A model generated the notes under the pieces. That model ran no database searches. It saw only the letters and a list, made by a program, of their open reading frames with translations, and was not told where the DNA came from. Source: Xiphophorus maculatus (lineage: Eukaryota > Chordata > Actinopteri > Cyprinodontiformes > Poeciliidae). Taken from it: a stretch of DNA of 64,000 nt. The stretch's first letter is position 1, and each line of letters starts with the position of its first letter. Shown in pieces: positions 48,308 through 60,295 of the stretch. The position numbers and the translations under genes are program-made. Location: assembly GCF_002775205.1 (NCBI RefSeq), contig NC_036462.1, positions 32,219,084 to 32,283,083 on the forward strand. The letters run 5' to 3'.

Positions 48308-51300
48308 ATGTCAAGAAGAGGTATGTGTAGCATCTCTTAAACATTGAGCTATACAGCAAGATCTAAGAAAATATGTGTTTGTCCTGAATATTATTTTTTT
48401 ATATGCTCTGCTTTTTTTCATTTCATGATAAGAGAGAACACATATCTCGGAGGAAGCGAAGGTCTTCCTCCAGAAAGACTATAAAGAAGGGATGACCAGG
48501 GTGGGATCTCCACTGGTTGGAGCGGCATCCCAGGCCACTGGCTTGCCACCGTTTGTCATTGATGTATGTTTACCAAAGTTCTTTCTAGCCATTCAATTTC
48601 AGAATTCAGAAGGCAAGATGCAATTTCATATAAAAATAAATTCAAACTTCCTGTTTTGTAACAAGACTTTTGTGTTTTTTAGAACTGGATTGGAAACTAT
48701 AGAAGAAAAAAGCCATCTTCTTCTCAACCTAAAAACAAGAAGTTATACACCAAGGACCTGTCTGGTTACAACCTGTTCTGCAGGGATCAGTTAAAGAACA
48801 AGGGTGAGAGAGGATTTACTGTAGCTGTTATGTTGACAAGCATTGTTGTGTGTATAGCTAGCCTGATCATTGCAATTCTCACTTACAGCACAGCCTTTGC
48901 TTTCTCCCCTTGACTCGGATTATCTCCTGCAGACGTTTCATTGTGCCAATCAGTAAACAGAAGGAGAAGTTGTTAAGACTGCCAATTTTCTGTGCTGTTT
49001 TAGAATTGCAGTCCACCTGTAGTTGTAGCAAAGTAAAGGAAGCCATTCAGTCTTTGTTGGCCTTCCAAATATGGAATTAACATGGACAGCTGCCTCGATG
49101 AGCTCAGGGCTTCTGTCTTTGTAGTGACAGATTTTATGTATTTATTTATTTTATTTTATTTATTTATTTATTTGCAGCAAATGCAATTTCAAGTAGAATT
49201 TTTGGCATTGAACTGGCACATGACATACGTCACAGACAAACATTAGCGATTGGGTAAAATTTAACACCTCTAGAGAGGTGTTAAATGAGTGTTAATTGAG
49301 CAATAGTGTCTCAATAGCCATAGCCCAGACCCTCTGGATGCTTCAATGTGTAGTACAATGGGTCATTTTTTTACCAGGCTATTCATAAACTTAATTTTTG
49401 GAAAAAGTATCTTGCCTTAGTTATTTTGTAGTTGTGTAATACTTGCATTGTTCTGTTCGATTTACTTTCTAGAACAGTGGTTTCCAAAGTTGATTCTCAA
49501 GGGCTGGAACCTTCATGCCCTTGAGCCATGATTGAATCTAGGTTAACACACCTGGATTCAATCATGGCTCATTAGAAGGCCAAAGAAGAAAATTGACATG
49601 TTGAGGAGGTTACAACCACCAGACAGAGAAGTAAAACAAGCGGTCCTTATTGGAAGGACTTCATTCAGTATCCCTTTCCATGTAATAGGGGGTTTTTTTT
49701 GGACTTGTTTTAATCATACAATTCCATTTGAAATTGTATATATGGTTTTTATATCAGATTTATATTAGAAATAAATCTCTTTCCCTGTGACAATTCTATT
49801 CAGTGTATCCCAACAGATACCTGCTTAGTTATTTGCAATTATGGTCTATGATGGAATAGTTACCGTAAAAACTTTGCAGAAGCAGATGCCAACTTACAAC
49901 GAGAAATGAAACAAATATACCCTGAAGTATGGGAAATTGTCCTTTCGTTCATTAAAATTAATAAAGTACAATGTTGTGTTGATTAATATTAGCCTTAAGA
50001 AAACCTTTAATCGTTCACACTTCACAATGTGTACTTGAGAAATACTGTTTAAGCCATGTCCTGGATACTTGTACTTCAAGTTTTTATATTGCATTTTATT
50101 GTACTCATATTGAAAATATGTTGGAAAAACAATTTCAATAATTATATTTTATTCTTTGTATCAGACCCCGGGAGGAAAATTAGGACACCAACTGTGGAAG
50201 ACATTTTGAATGCAATGTGTGCAAATGGTAAGTTTGTTGCATGTCTATCCTGAAAGTCCTCCATTACAATGTTGTTATGTATGTTATGTGGGTATATTAC
50301 AAAGCGCACTACACCCTCGGTAACACAATATGTCTGGTCTTCCTTAGGAAAATATGTATTCCGGATGATTTATAGGTTTTCAGATACAAAAAGTGTGGGG
50401 AGTCCAGCTTTGTCTTTAGGTTACTCTGACGTACAACCAGATATGTTTAAGAAATTATAAATATTCCATACTTAGATAAATCACATACGCTTTGGGGTAC
50501 GTGTATTGGGTGATCTCATTAGTGAGGATGTAACACCTTTCAAAATGTTCTATATGGCTATTATGTATAGTTGGATTATAGCTGTACTGTCATGTCAATG
50601 TCTGCAAGATTCATCTCGGCATTGATATTGTGGTTGTACAAAAATGTATGTGTAATATAGTGCATGTGATGCGTTTCTCATGCTAAGACTGTTGAACAAA
50701 TGTAGTTGTGACAATTAGCAAGTTGGCAAGTCTCACAACAGCTGATGTTCCCTCTGAACAATAGTCACATTCACAAATGCGGAATACAGAAATATTTTAT
50801 TGTGAGCTGTTAAAAGTAATAGTTGCAGCTGGTGTCACAGCTGACATAAATCCGAATACTTTGCAGCACTATGTTTGGTTATGTTTTATTGCTTATTCAA
50901 ACCACTTGAGGTGGAGACCATCAGTCACACAACAAAACACAGAAAACTCTCATTCCCTATGTACATCAACCACATTTCCAGCTTTAATTACACATGCAAA
51001 CATTAAAGAAATTATTAAATTAGATGTACCACAAAATACAGTAGTACAGAACTAAAGCATAGATGCTTGTCTTGCATCACTTGTTTAACTTTAAGGAAGT
51101 AGAAGACATCTCAAATTACGGAACTAATGAATGAGCAGGCAATAATTTGTTTTCAACATAAAAAAAAAATTGCAGAAATAATTACATACAAATCACACTA
51201 ACCAATAGCTTAAAGTGGGGGTTCCCAAAATTGTTCCTCAATGGCCAGCACCTTGCATTTCTTAGTTCTGTTCCTGGTTTAATGCAAGGCCTATGAATAG

Positions 51301-51757
51301 GTTGACATGATGAAAAGTTTGTAACTTCCACCGGTGAGAGAACTAAAACATGCAGGATGCCCATCCTCAGGGCCCTAATTTTGATGACAATGAATAAAAA
51401 TAAAAAGTATTAATAATAAAACTGTTTCAATATGTTTAAATATGCTGTTTACACAGAACTGATAGTAACGCTTGAGTTCAACATATTCCCGTATAAAGTA
51501 TAATATGTTAAACGTTACTTGAAGGTATGACCTACCTTGAGATCACATTGCAACTAAACTGTTAATTCTTCTTTAGATGAGCGGAGCGTAACAGAGCCTA
51601 TGGGTTTGACGGAAGTGCTGTCAAGAGAACCGACTACAGATGGTATGCATTTAAATAAATTAAGGCATTATGCTTCTTTTATGTTTTTTAAACTACATTT
51701 GTCAATAAATGACTTATTTTTCTTTATTTAGATACTACGGATGTTTGCAACATCTGT
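48308..51757 (+). CDS. Rightward element gene: homeodomain-like / HMG-like / zinc-finger protein, copy 1
   Basis: Coding exons with matching phases: 48308-48320 (exon from 48303, ATG at 48308), 48433-48563, 48683-48803, 50165-50227, 51577-51642, and a last exon from 51732. The spliced frame gives about 140 residues and stops at 51758. Exons 2-3 give FLQKDYKEGMTRVGS, then ASQATGLPPFVIDNWIGNYR; the end resembles a homeodomain recognition helix (WFxNRR-like). Next, LSGYNLFCRDQLKNK resembles the first helix of an HMG box. The last exon starts DVCNIC and then hits a stop; another frame carries RCNTCEQWSHLACG up to 51890, the second half of a PHD-like finger. So the C-terminus is frameshifted. A poly(A) signal is at 52019-52024. 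KDZ elements are known to carry DNA-binding accessory domains; a role here is inference. Confidence 0.6.
49484..49650. mobile_element. Small MITE with hairpin inside the element
   Basis: CAGTGGTTTCCAAAGTTGAT, then CTCAAGGGCTGGAACCTTC, is the terminus of a common fish hAT-type MITE also seen near 51.21 and 57.92 kb. It contains a 14-bp perfect inverted repeat, GCCATGATTGAATC (49525-49538) and its complement (49555-49568). Repeated at about 63295-63461 in copy 2, so it predates the duplication. Confidence 0.5.
51210..51370. mobile_element. Second copy of the hAT-type MITE
   Basis: GTTCCCAAAATTGTTCCTCA at the left, then GTTCTGTTCCTGGTTTAATG and AACTAAAACATGCAGGATGC toward the right, are shared (in part inverted) with 57916-58109. 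Confidence 0.45.
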
Positions 51758-52040
51758 TGAACAGACGTTCATCACTGAACATCTGTTCAGTGATGAGAAA
51801 AAAAATGCCAAGAAGAAGTGGCGTGAGTGGCGACGTTGCAACACATGTGAGCAGTGGTCACACCTGGCATGTGGATTCAAGAAAAACTGAAAAATTGTCT
51901 GCACTGGGACTGCAAAAAAGACACTTCTAATTTGGTCACAGTTGTGACATCTGACATCTGTCAATGTTAGCATTTCCTGTAGTTTTTTCTTAAACAATTG
52001 ATAAATGTACAATGCATCAATAAAAGCTTTTGTATTGAAA
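51732..52040 (+). pseudogene. Last exon of rightward gene, frameshifted PHD-like finger, and 3' end
   Basis: Entered in phase from exon 51577-51642, this exon reads DTTDVCNIC and stops (51758-51760). The remaining zinc ligands (C-x2-C-x4-H-x2-C in RCNTCEQWSHLAC) are in another frame ending at 51890. Between the two lie a 10-bp direct repeat, AACATCTGTT (51749-51758 and 51778-51787, 29 bp apart), and an 11-bp hairpin (51770-51780 with 51785-51795). The exon ends near the poly(A) signal AATAAA at 52019. Confidence 0.55.
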
Positions 52041-52757
52041 AGATATTCTGTCAAATGTGAGTTCTTTAAATAGTAACAAACATTTGGGTATCAAACGAAC
52101 ACATCAGTGAGCATGTTAGCTGAACTCATTACTATTACACTTGAAAAATGTCCACATGGTAGCACAGATAATACCCTTTAGCAAAAGAATGAGTAAGATC
52201 TTTCCTTTTACATAAACAAATTGACCAGGTTAGAAGACGACACGTTCAGGTAAAGGCACTTTCTCCCTTCGCGAAATCGTTAGGACAGGCATGTTGATAG
52301 GACACAGCTGGAGAAGATCCCAGTGTGGGATGCAGTAGTTCCACAACGTCACGTTACTATTGGTTATCAATGGGTGACACGCCACGTGACCAGTTACACA
52401 CTTTTTGCCGCTTAATGAAAACTATTAATACGATTTGACATTAGGATTTCATTCTGTCTGATAATTTCAATTTATGACTGGAAAATGTGATTTACTTACT
52501 TTAACAGAATTTACTACCCACTCAGACTGGTGAGTTCAATCATGACATCGCCCCGTGTGTCAATGCACCCGCGATGGGGCGCATTCCATTTCAAATATTG
52601 AACGTGTGCCGCAACAATAAGACCCTGTGAGTTGTAAGTGCGAGGCTGTTATAAAGTAATGTATATGGTCATTGAGAGTATAATTGTAGTGTGTAGTGTT
52701 TTAAACTATGATCAGGGCTTCACGTTTTTCTCATATTTAGTTTAGCTGCACTATTAC
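52040..52757. other. Element interior, non-coding
   Basis: Nothing recognisable between the 3' end of the rightward gene and the Tc1 fossil. Confidence 0.4.
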
Positions 52758-53704
52758 AGATAGTATGTGCTAACAAGGAGAAGCTGTATGGGAGAGTGAT
52801 GCAAAAGAAGCCTTTTCAGCAATTACGCCTCAAACAGAGCCGCTTGAGGTCTGCAAAAGCACATTTGGACGAGCCAGCTTCATTTTGGAATAAGGTCCTG
52901 TGGACTGAAGAAACAAAGATTGAGTTGTTTGGTCATAAAAAATGCATTATGCATGGCGGGGGGGGGAAACAGCATTCCAAGAAAAACACTTGCTACCCAC
53001 TGTAAAATTTGGTGGAGGTTCCATCATGCTTTGGGGCTGTGTGGCCAATGCTGGTACTGGGAATCTTGTTAAAGTTGAGGGTCACATGGATTCCACTCAA
53101 TATTAACAGATTCTTGAGAATAATGTTCAAGAAGCTGATACGAAGTTGAAGTTATGCCGGGGATGGATATTTCAGCAAGACAATGATCCAAAACACCGCT
53201 CCAAATCTACTCAGGCATTCATGCAGAGGAACAATTGCAATGTTCTGGATGGCCATCCCAGTCCAGACCTGAATATCACTGAACATCTGGGATGATTTGA
53301 AGCGGACTGTCCATGCTCGGCAACCATCACACTTAACTCAACTGGAATTGTTTTGTAAAGAGGAATGGTCAAAAATACCTTCATACAGGATCAAAGAACT
53401 CATTAAAAGCTACAGGAAGCAACTACAGGCTGTTATTTTTGCAAAAGGCAGATCTAATAAATATTAATGTCACTTTTCTGTTGAGGTGCCCATATTTTTG
53501 CACCTGTCAAATTTTCTGTTAATGCGTACTGCACATTTTCTGTTAGTCCAATAAACCTAATTTATTTCTGTGTCTAATGGAAACAGAAATATTACTGTGT
53601 CCATTAGATATATCAAACTGAAGTAGCTTTTGTAAACACCCAAATATTTATACATAAAAATGATTGAGATTAATAGAGGGGCCCAAACTTTTTCATATGA
53701 CTGT
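52758..53704 (+). pseudogene. Tc1-like transposon fossil with broken transposase
   Basis: Conceptual pieces in shifting frames follow a Tc1 transposase in order: HLDEPASFWNKVLWTEETKI (first catalytic Asp changed to Glu in the usual DETK), GGGSIMLWGC, GWIFQQDNDPKHRSKST (second catalytic Asp region, FQQDND) and PSPDLNITEHLG (third region, where PIENLW is usual). Stops and frameshifts separate them. The 3' end GGCCCAAACTTTTTCATATGACTGTA (about 53680-53704) looks like a Tc1 terminal repeat. The 5' end and N-terminal DNA-binding domain are missing. It sits in the spacer between the two element genes. Confidence 0.8.
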
Positions 53705-54870
53705 ATGTTGCCGCTTTCTCAGGTAGGTTACAAACAGTTATGTCATAATGCCCCAGCCGGCATACCTAGGTGGGCCCCATAAGGGAAAAAAGAGGGCAGA
53801 CAGTATAGGTCCCAAAATGGTTTGTTACCATTTTCCATAGTGGCCCATATATTTTTTTTATGTAAGCAGAGACAAATCACATAAGACTACATGTCAGAAT
53901 TTTCTGACATACAGTTGGTGTTATTCAGACTCTCTGTCTTTATATTCCTGCCTGATCCGTCCCGCTGTGTGCTTACATTTTAATGTAATATCTGGTGTGA
54001 AGGACGTCAATATTCGCGTTGCCCTCCTGAAAAACGCAAACATCAACACTAATGTTAACTGCTCTATAACCTTTTAAACAACCAGGAATGTACATGTCCT
54101 TACAGTTGCAAAACTAAATGCAAATCTAACAGTAAGATAATTCTCACTAGTCTGTGCAGCCATCTGAGTGGTGGAGCAGTGGAAGGAGCGCGTAGACAGC
54201 AAACACTCAACCTGGATGCTGGTGTGAGGGGTCTCCTAAAAAAGTAGTCAATCATCCAACTGCAGATTATATATTATGGTGCTGCTGGCATTCTTACTAA
54301 AACCAGGAAGGTAAATCAAATAAACCAGTTTGTAAGTCCCTACACAGGCTACAAATAGTCCATATTGTAAGTTTTGAAATCTGTCTGAAATATCACAGAA
54401 ACACTGACGTAGCTCTTAATGAATTTTTAATACAGAGTAGTGCCCTTCAAAATAATGTAATTCTTGGATAACAGTCAAATATTTCTCAAATATGAACATC
54501 ACAAAATTTTAGTCCACTACGTTTTAGTTATTTCGTTGTTGTGCCCAAATTTAAAGATATTATGTAAAGCACATTATGCAGCATCTCAAAATTAAGAGTT
54601 AAATTCAAACTGTAAATGAAGTTTAGTCATTAACAATGTCATACTGAACAAGAACATTAATAAATGTGAAAAAGAGTACAAAGCTGTAATGAGTAAAACT
54701 AAAATGCCCTTGATTATATATAGCTTGACTTAAAAAACAGATATGTCTCAACAATATCAAAAGCAATAAACTGAGATGTTAGAACAAAAAGCTTATATGA
54801 AAATCATCAAACAATAAACTTTTTATACTGGAATATGTGCTCTTCACATAGGACAGTAAGTGGCCATAAA
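53705..54870. other. Element interior, non-coding
   Basis: AT-rich spacer downstream of the leftward gene; no coding evidence. Confidence 0.4.
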
Positions 54871-57800
54871 TCATGAAGATGATTCACAATCTATGCTGTT
54901 CTCTCCTTCGTCAACATTGTCGTCATCATCCTCTTCATCCTCTCCATCGTCAATGCTTTCATCATAGTCTATGTAATGTAGATCTGGAGACATAAGTGCT
55001 TGAGAATGAGAGTTAAACTCTGGTAGGTGATGATTTGGAGGAGGGGCACCAACTTCAATAAACCTCTTGAACATGTTCATTGCACTGTACATTTTCTTTT
55101 CTAACATGATAATGTTTTGATGAAGTACAGCTTTTGAACCAGGATCTGCAGTATCATTTATAGCTGAACTTAAATGTCCATGTTGTTGATGAAGGTGAAG
55201 AATGACAGTGTTCATCTCTCTCTTAAGTAGAAGCTTTTCTTCAGCTGCTCTAGTCTTCAAATGCAGGGCTTCTATTGCTCGACTTTTTAGGTTCTTTGGA
55301 ACAACACCATGATCTTCAATCTTTAAAATAAGAGAACAATTGCAAGTGGAACCTTGTTAAAGCGTAGTAGCAACATAAAGTGAATAACAGCATGTAGAAA
55401 GTTGAATAAAACCTTTAGATCAATTCTACTCACTTGTTCATCAAACAATGTGTACAGCTGGGAGGAGGCATCACACAATTCTCGAAATTCTAAATGTGAT
55501 GGAAAGATGCCAGTTTGTGGAGGCCACTGCAGATTATTGTACTCTGTAACAATCTTCTTCAGTTTTCTGTTACAGGCATTCACTTGCTTGGACAGCCTTA
55601 TAGCAACTCCCTGTCCATCTGTAAAGAAAGAAGAAATATAAATACTAGTAAAAATAATACAATCAACACAATATGAAAACATGATACAATAGTCATTTAT
55701 TGAAGTATGTTAAACATAATAAAAGGTCAACATCTGAAATAGTGTTTATCTCAATTTGGATTTTGTGAACACAAGTAGTGGCAGCCAATTCTACACAAGA
55801 TATTCAACATGACACTAAAGTTCGCATAAGGAAATATCAGTTTGTAGGTCAAAATCTATTACTGCCAATAATTGAATGATATTTTAATTGTACTCTTAAA
55901 AAAGTTATCCTCAGAATATAAAGACTGATAGTTCTTACAGTGACTTAATATCTGCAGTAATGCATAAGATCATTGAATGTCCATTAGAAAATGGATGTAT
56001 TACAATACTCACTTATCTGTGCCTATTTACAACGGGCATTAGGTGAAAGACAGGATACACCCAAGAAACATATTCATACACCAAAGATAAATAACCATAC
56101 ACATCAAAAGCACATACCCATGACAAAGGACAAGTTGGAATAAACCAGTCACTTCGTACACTGCATAAAGAAGCTTAAGTACCCAGAGTGAACATATGCA
56201 TGGTGCAGGGATAACATAAAGATTAAATTTAGGTTTACCACATGCTGGGATTCAACCACAAGACCTTTGAGCTTCAATTTTGCTAATGACCATACAGTCA
56301 AGAAAAGAAGTAGCGTTACCATTATATCTTCTTTTCAGGTTGAGAAGAGTGGTCCTCTCCCTTGCTTCATTTTGTGCTCGTCGTATCAGCTGACCTCTAA
56401 GTTCCTGGTCAACATCTCTCAGTGTTCTCTGGAAAATGTCATCCGAAGGGAGCCACCTTCGTTTTACACCATGGTGTCTCTCAATTATTCGAAGATCCCT
56501 GTCCAGCCTAACCACAACAAAAACAAACAAAAAAAACAAAACAACGCACAGTTTCTTTACTTCAGGCGAGAACTGTTGTTCAAATATAGAAGAGTACAAA
56601 TATCTGTCTCTTACTGTTATTCATCTTCAATGAGTGACTCCTGTTTATGTGATCCGGATCTAAAAATGAAAACAAAGACTTTATATTGGCATAGCTTGTA
56701 TAATTAGCTGAGCTTAATACTTTGTCATTAATGTGGCAACATTGTAAGTCTTGTGTAAGTATTTCACAATGTTTATACATTATCTTATGCATGTCTGAGG
56801 TTAGTGCCTAGTAGTGAGGCTGCTTCCCATAGGTGAGGTTAGGAACATGGAACAACCACCAAATCGAGACATTTGACTACATTTTTTTGTATTTACTACA
56901 TGTCTTGAAAACTGCAGACCTTTGCAGCACCCTCATCATTACAGACACACCACCAATCTGCCTACTGATTTGGTATTCAAAAAAGGATCATACCTGAGCT
57001 GGTTGATTTCGGTCAGCTTCATCACATAGTTCCTCTTCCATCTTGGAACAATCTCTGTAGATAAGTCAACAATGTATGTTATTGAACAATCCAATATCTC
57101 TGTGAATAATTGGAAATAATACAAATTACATCAAAATTAGTGACCTTCGTCGGAAGTGATAATGGCGAAACTGGGAAATAGACTCTCCTACTAGGGGTCT
57201 GTACAGCATATTAACCTGTAGTAAAAAGAGTCACAGTACTTATGTTTAATCTATTAATTCCAAAGGTACATAAGTAAAAAAAATAAATAAATAAATACTG
57301 TAAAAAAAAAAATTCTAAATGAGAAAGCAGTAAATAACACATCTAGTCTACTGGAAATGCCATCAGTGACATTAATTTAAAGAAATATTTAATATATTAA
57401 ACAGAATAAAAAAGTTGCAATATTGTTGACATATTTACTAGGACATATCTTTTTCTCTCTACCTCCATAACAGTAAGATTGTTTTTCCACCGTAAGGTGT
57501 TGATGAATCCCTCTACAGAGACCTGGCACTCCAAAGAAAGATGGACAAATAGCTCAAGAAGAGCCATTGAAAAAGCAGCCTGTGGCTTCTCCGGTGAAGC
57601 AGGCCAAAGGCCATACTTCAGAAGAGTGCAGACCTCAGGTTCGCATTTACAAAAAGAAACTGTGCAATTAATGAGATGACCTAAAAAGACAAAGGAAGAA
57701 AAAGGATTCATTCCATTTTTTATCTCACAGAGTCAATAAATACACTGTTTTATAGAACTTGGAATTAAATCAGTCCACAATATGTGTTATAATTATACTT

Positions 57801-57915
57801 TGATTTTATAAGTTGTATAACAAATACATGATATCCATATGAGGAGTTGATCTTTTTATTACTGCTCCCTTTAGGGACCACCGAGCCACATCTATGCTTC
57901 TAAGATGGAATAGGA

Positions 57916-58109
57916 CAGGGGTGACCAAAATTCGTCCTCGAGCACCTTCATTCTGCATGTTTTAGTTCTCTCTGTGGTGGTGGTAACAACCTTTCCAGCA
58001 GGTCAATGTTCTTCTACTGAGCCATCACTGGATCCAAGTGCATTAAACCAGGGACAGAACTAAAACCTGCAAAATGCTGGCCTTCGAGGACCGACTTTGG
58101 GCACCACTG
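57916..58109. mobile_element. hAT-type MITE with inverted ends
   Basis: Left end CAGGGGTGACCAAAATTCGT and right end (inward) CAGTGGTGCCCAAAGTCGGT are inverted with a few mismatches. The flanking 8-mers (GAATAGGA and GTGTAGGA) are similar, with two differences, fitting an old hAT target duplication. Confidence 0.6.
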
Positions 58110-58124
58110 GTGTAGGATGTATTG

Positions 58125-58245
58125 GGATTACACCCTAGGAGCTGGCCCAATTGGCTGGGTAGAGGGAAGTCTGGGAATCCTTAATTATGCTGTTACTTGG
58201 GTGACCTGACCCCAGATAAGCAGAAGGCAATGGATGGATGATATA
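58125..58245 (+). mobile_element. LINE 3' tail fragment
   Basis: ATTGGCTGGGTAGAGGGAAGTCTGGG, then GACCTGACCCCAGATAAGC and AATGGATGGATG match the 3' end of a common fish non-LTR element with a GGAT-repeat tail. Confidence 0.5.
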
Positions 58246-58517
58246 TCCCTTCTTTAAACATGTACAAACCAACGCAGACTTGCCACTTTAACTGTGTTTA
58301 ACTTAACATGTGTTGTCTTTAACTGAGCTTCCCCTCCAATCTATGTATTTATGTAGTTTTCTATATTTGTGTATCCAAGTATAAATAAATAACAACAAAG
58401 AAGAATAAAAAGTTATTCCACAATAAAAAGTCACATAAACATATATTCACGTGGGACAAGATTAATAATCATAAAGTGAAAACATAAATTTTACTAAATA
58501 AGATTTAGAATTTTGTA

Positions 58518-58519
<2 letters not shown>

Positions 58520-58577
<58 letters not shown>

Positions 58578-58822
58578 TGCTCAAAAAAATAAAGGGAACA
58601 CTTAAACAACACAATATAACTCCAAGTAAATCAAACTTCTGTGAAATCAAACTGTCCACTTAGGAAGCAACACTGATTGACTATCAATTCCACCTGCTGT
58701 TGTGCAAATGGAACTTTGTACAGAACAAAGTATTCAATGAGAATATTTCTTTCATTCAGATCTAGGATGTGTTATTTGAGTGTTCCCTTTATTTTTTTGA
58801 GCAGTATATATATATATATATA
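58520..58822. mobile_element. 230-bp mariner-type MITE inserted in a TA microsatellite
   Basis: The element at 58575-58804 has inverted ends CACTGCTCAAAAAAATAAAGGGAACACT and its complement, a well-known fish Tc1/mariner terminus. It is flanked by TA on both sides: a TA tract at 58521-58574 and another at 58805-58822, so the element split one microsatellite. Between the ends there is no coding sequence. It lies in the intron between transposase exons 57680 and 58881. Confidence 0.8.
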
Positions 58823-59584
58823 TACATACACATATACACAAAATTAATTAATTAAAAAATTACATAGTGTAAAAACATACCTGTGTTGACAAAAGTCTTT
58901 ACATCTCTGGAGTAAACAACATGGGTGCTGTGATCCCCACTTAAATGCAACACCAACTGCTGGAAAGCAGCCTCATAGCAGGTTTTCTAAAGAGACACAA
59001 AAAAGGACAGAGAAAAACCGAATTTTATGCAATTAAGAACTCATTCTCATTCTATACATATCAATTACAATATTTATTAGTACATTCAACAAAAATGAAC
59101 TTACATTCCACTTTTCAGGGAGGTGCAAAGAATTTATGGGTACTGTGTAGACACAATCCTTGCAAAAAACACTGCTTCTGCTGCATTCCAGACAGCGGTA
59201 TACTCCAGGTTTCTTGCACACAGAGCACATGTCAGAGAAAGGAGCGGAGGACTTATAGGACTCTTCCAAGACCTGATCTTTTAGTGTATCCCATAGGCTC
59301 AGCTCCTTCCTTTTTGCCCTGGTATACGCGGTCCCTTCTTCCTTTGAGTTTTCAGTACAAATATCATTTGATGAGGGAAAAACAGTGTTGGTGTCAGATG
59401 AGCCTGCATGTGAGGGAATGTAGGAATATTTCGCCCGAGCACCGATGGTTTTCCGAGTTACTTTTATTTTTTTGGTCTTACAACGGACACTGCTCTTATA
59501 TTTAGGCATGGTTCTAAAGTGGGAGAGAACAGAAAGAAGACAGAAATACTGTAACACCGAGAAGCATAAAATAATAATAAAAAA

Positions 59585-60202
59585 AACAAAATTTTAGCAC
59601 ATTGTTATTAAAGGTATGAAGGACAGCTACATTTGAATGTGACTGGCTTTTAAGAGGCTACTTTAGCTAGCTTTTTTTTTCTACCAAATAGGGTTAAAAA
59701 CGTGTCTAAATCTGTACAAACACATGCTGTGCCACATACTCGCTAACATTAACTCATAGAACTACCATCAGCAGATTTATAAATGTAGACTTTCGGTCTT
59801 TTGAGGTTTTTTACTACATTTTTATTTGACAGATTCAGGGGCTACTCACCAGCTCCGACCGTGGAAAGTGTCGCGTCGAATGACGTAAGCTTCTTCTTCT
59901 TCTTCTTCTCTAATGTTTTGTCGGGTGCAATCCGTAATTTATTATTATTACTACTAATACAAATATTAAACATTTTCATATGGTACAAACACAGATTTTC
60001 ATATAATCATATGAGCAAATCCATCCGTATTTTTATTTTTAATTTTTTAAATTAAAAATAAGATTAGGGCCAACCCTAACTTCTTCTTATCATTATTAAT
60101 GGATTGCAAGCAACTTCGGATGTACATACAGCCACCTAGTGGAAGGCTATGAGGTTGGACAACTACATAACTCTAGAATATACCTTTTAATTTCATTGTA
60201 TG

Positions 60203-60295
<93 letters not shown>

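Larger units (their letters stand above)
54871..59509 (-). pseudogene. Leftward element gene: KDZ-like transposase lacking catalytic core, copy 1
   Basis: Minus-strand exons with GT/AG ends: 59509-59105 (135 codons), 58986-58881, 57680-57463, 57215-57145, 57054-56994, then 56659-56615, 56507-56320, 55618-55434 and 55320-54871 (stop). The N-terminus is basic (MPKYKSS, then CKTKKIKVTRK), followed by a cysteine cluster CSVCKKPGVYRCLEC, then CKDC and SLHLPEKWN, resembling KDZ/CxC fingers. FCKCEPEVCTLLKYGLWPAS, then AFSMALLELFVHLSLECQVS and YRPLVGESISQFR, are typical of sequence before the catalytic core in fish Zisupton-like proteins. The C-terminal part (RLDRDLRIIERHHGVKRRW, then QLIRRAQNEARER and VAIRLSKQVN) fits the post-core helical region, ending in an acidic tail. 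The core should lie between 56,994 and 56,660, where only about 330 bp of non-coding sequence remain; exon phases there do not join (0 into 2). Exon 56659-56615 has an in-frame TAA (56619-56617). So this copy is dead. Confidence 0.65.

Noticed and set aside
48960-49200. Extra exon in the rightward gene between 48803 and 50165
   Set aside because: Acceptor-like sites exist, but no frame continues the protein, and exon 48803 joins 50165 directly in phase.
52758-53704. Functional Tc1 transposase
   Set aside because: Frameshifts, internal stops, a changed first catalytic position and a missing N-terminus.
58462-58659. Open frames with Tyr-Ile repeats (also near 60.2 and 60.9 kb)
   Set aside because: Translation of TA microsatellites.
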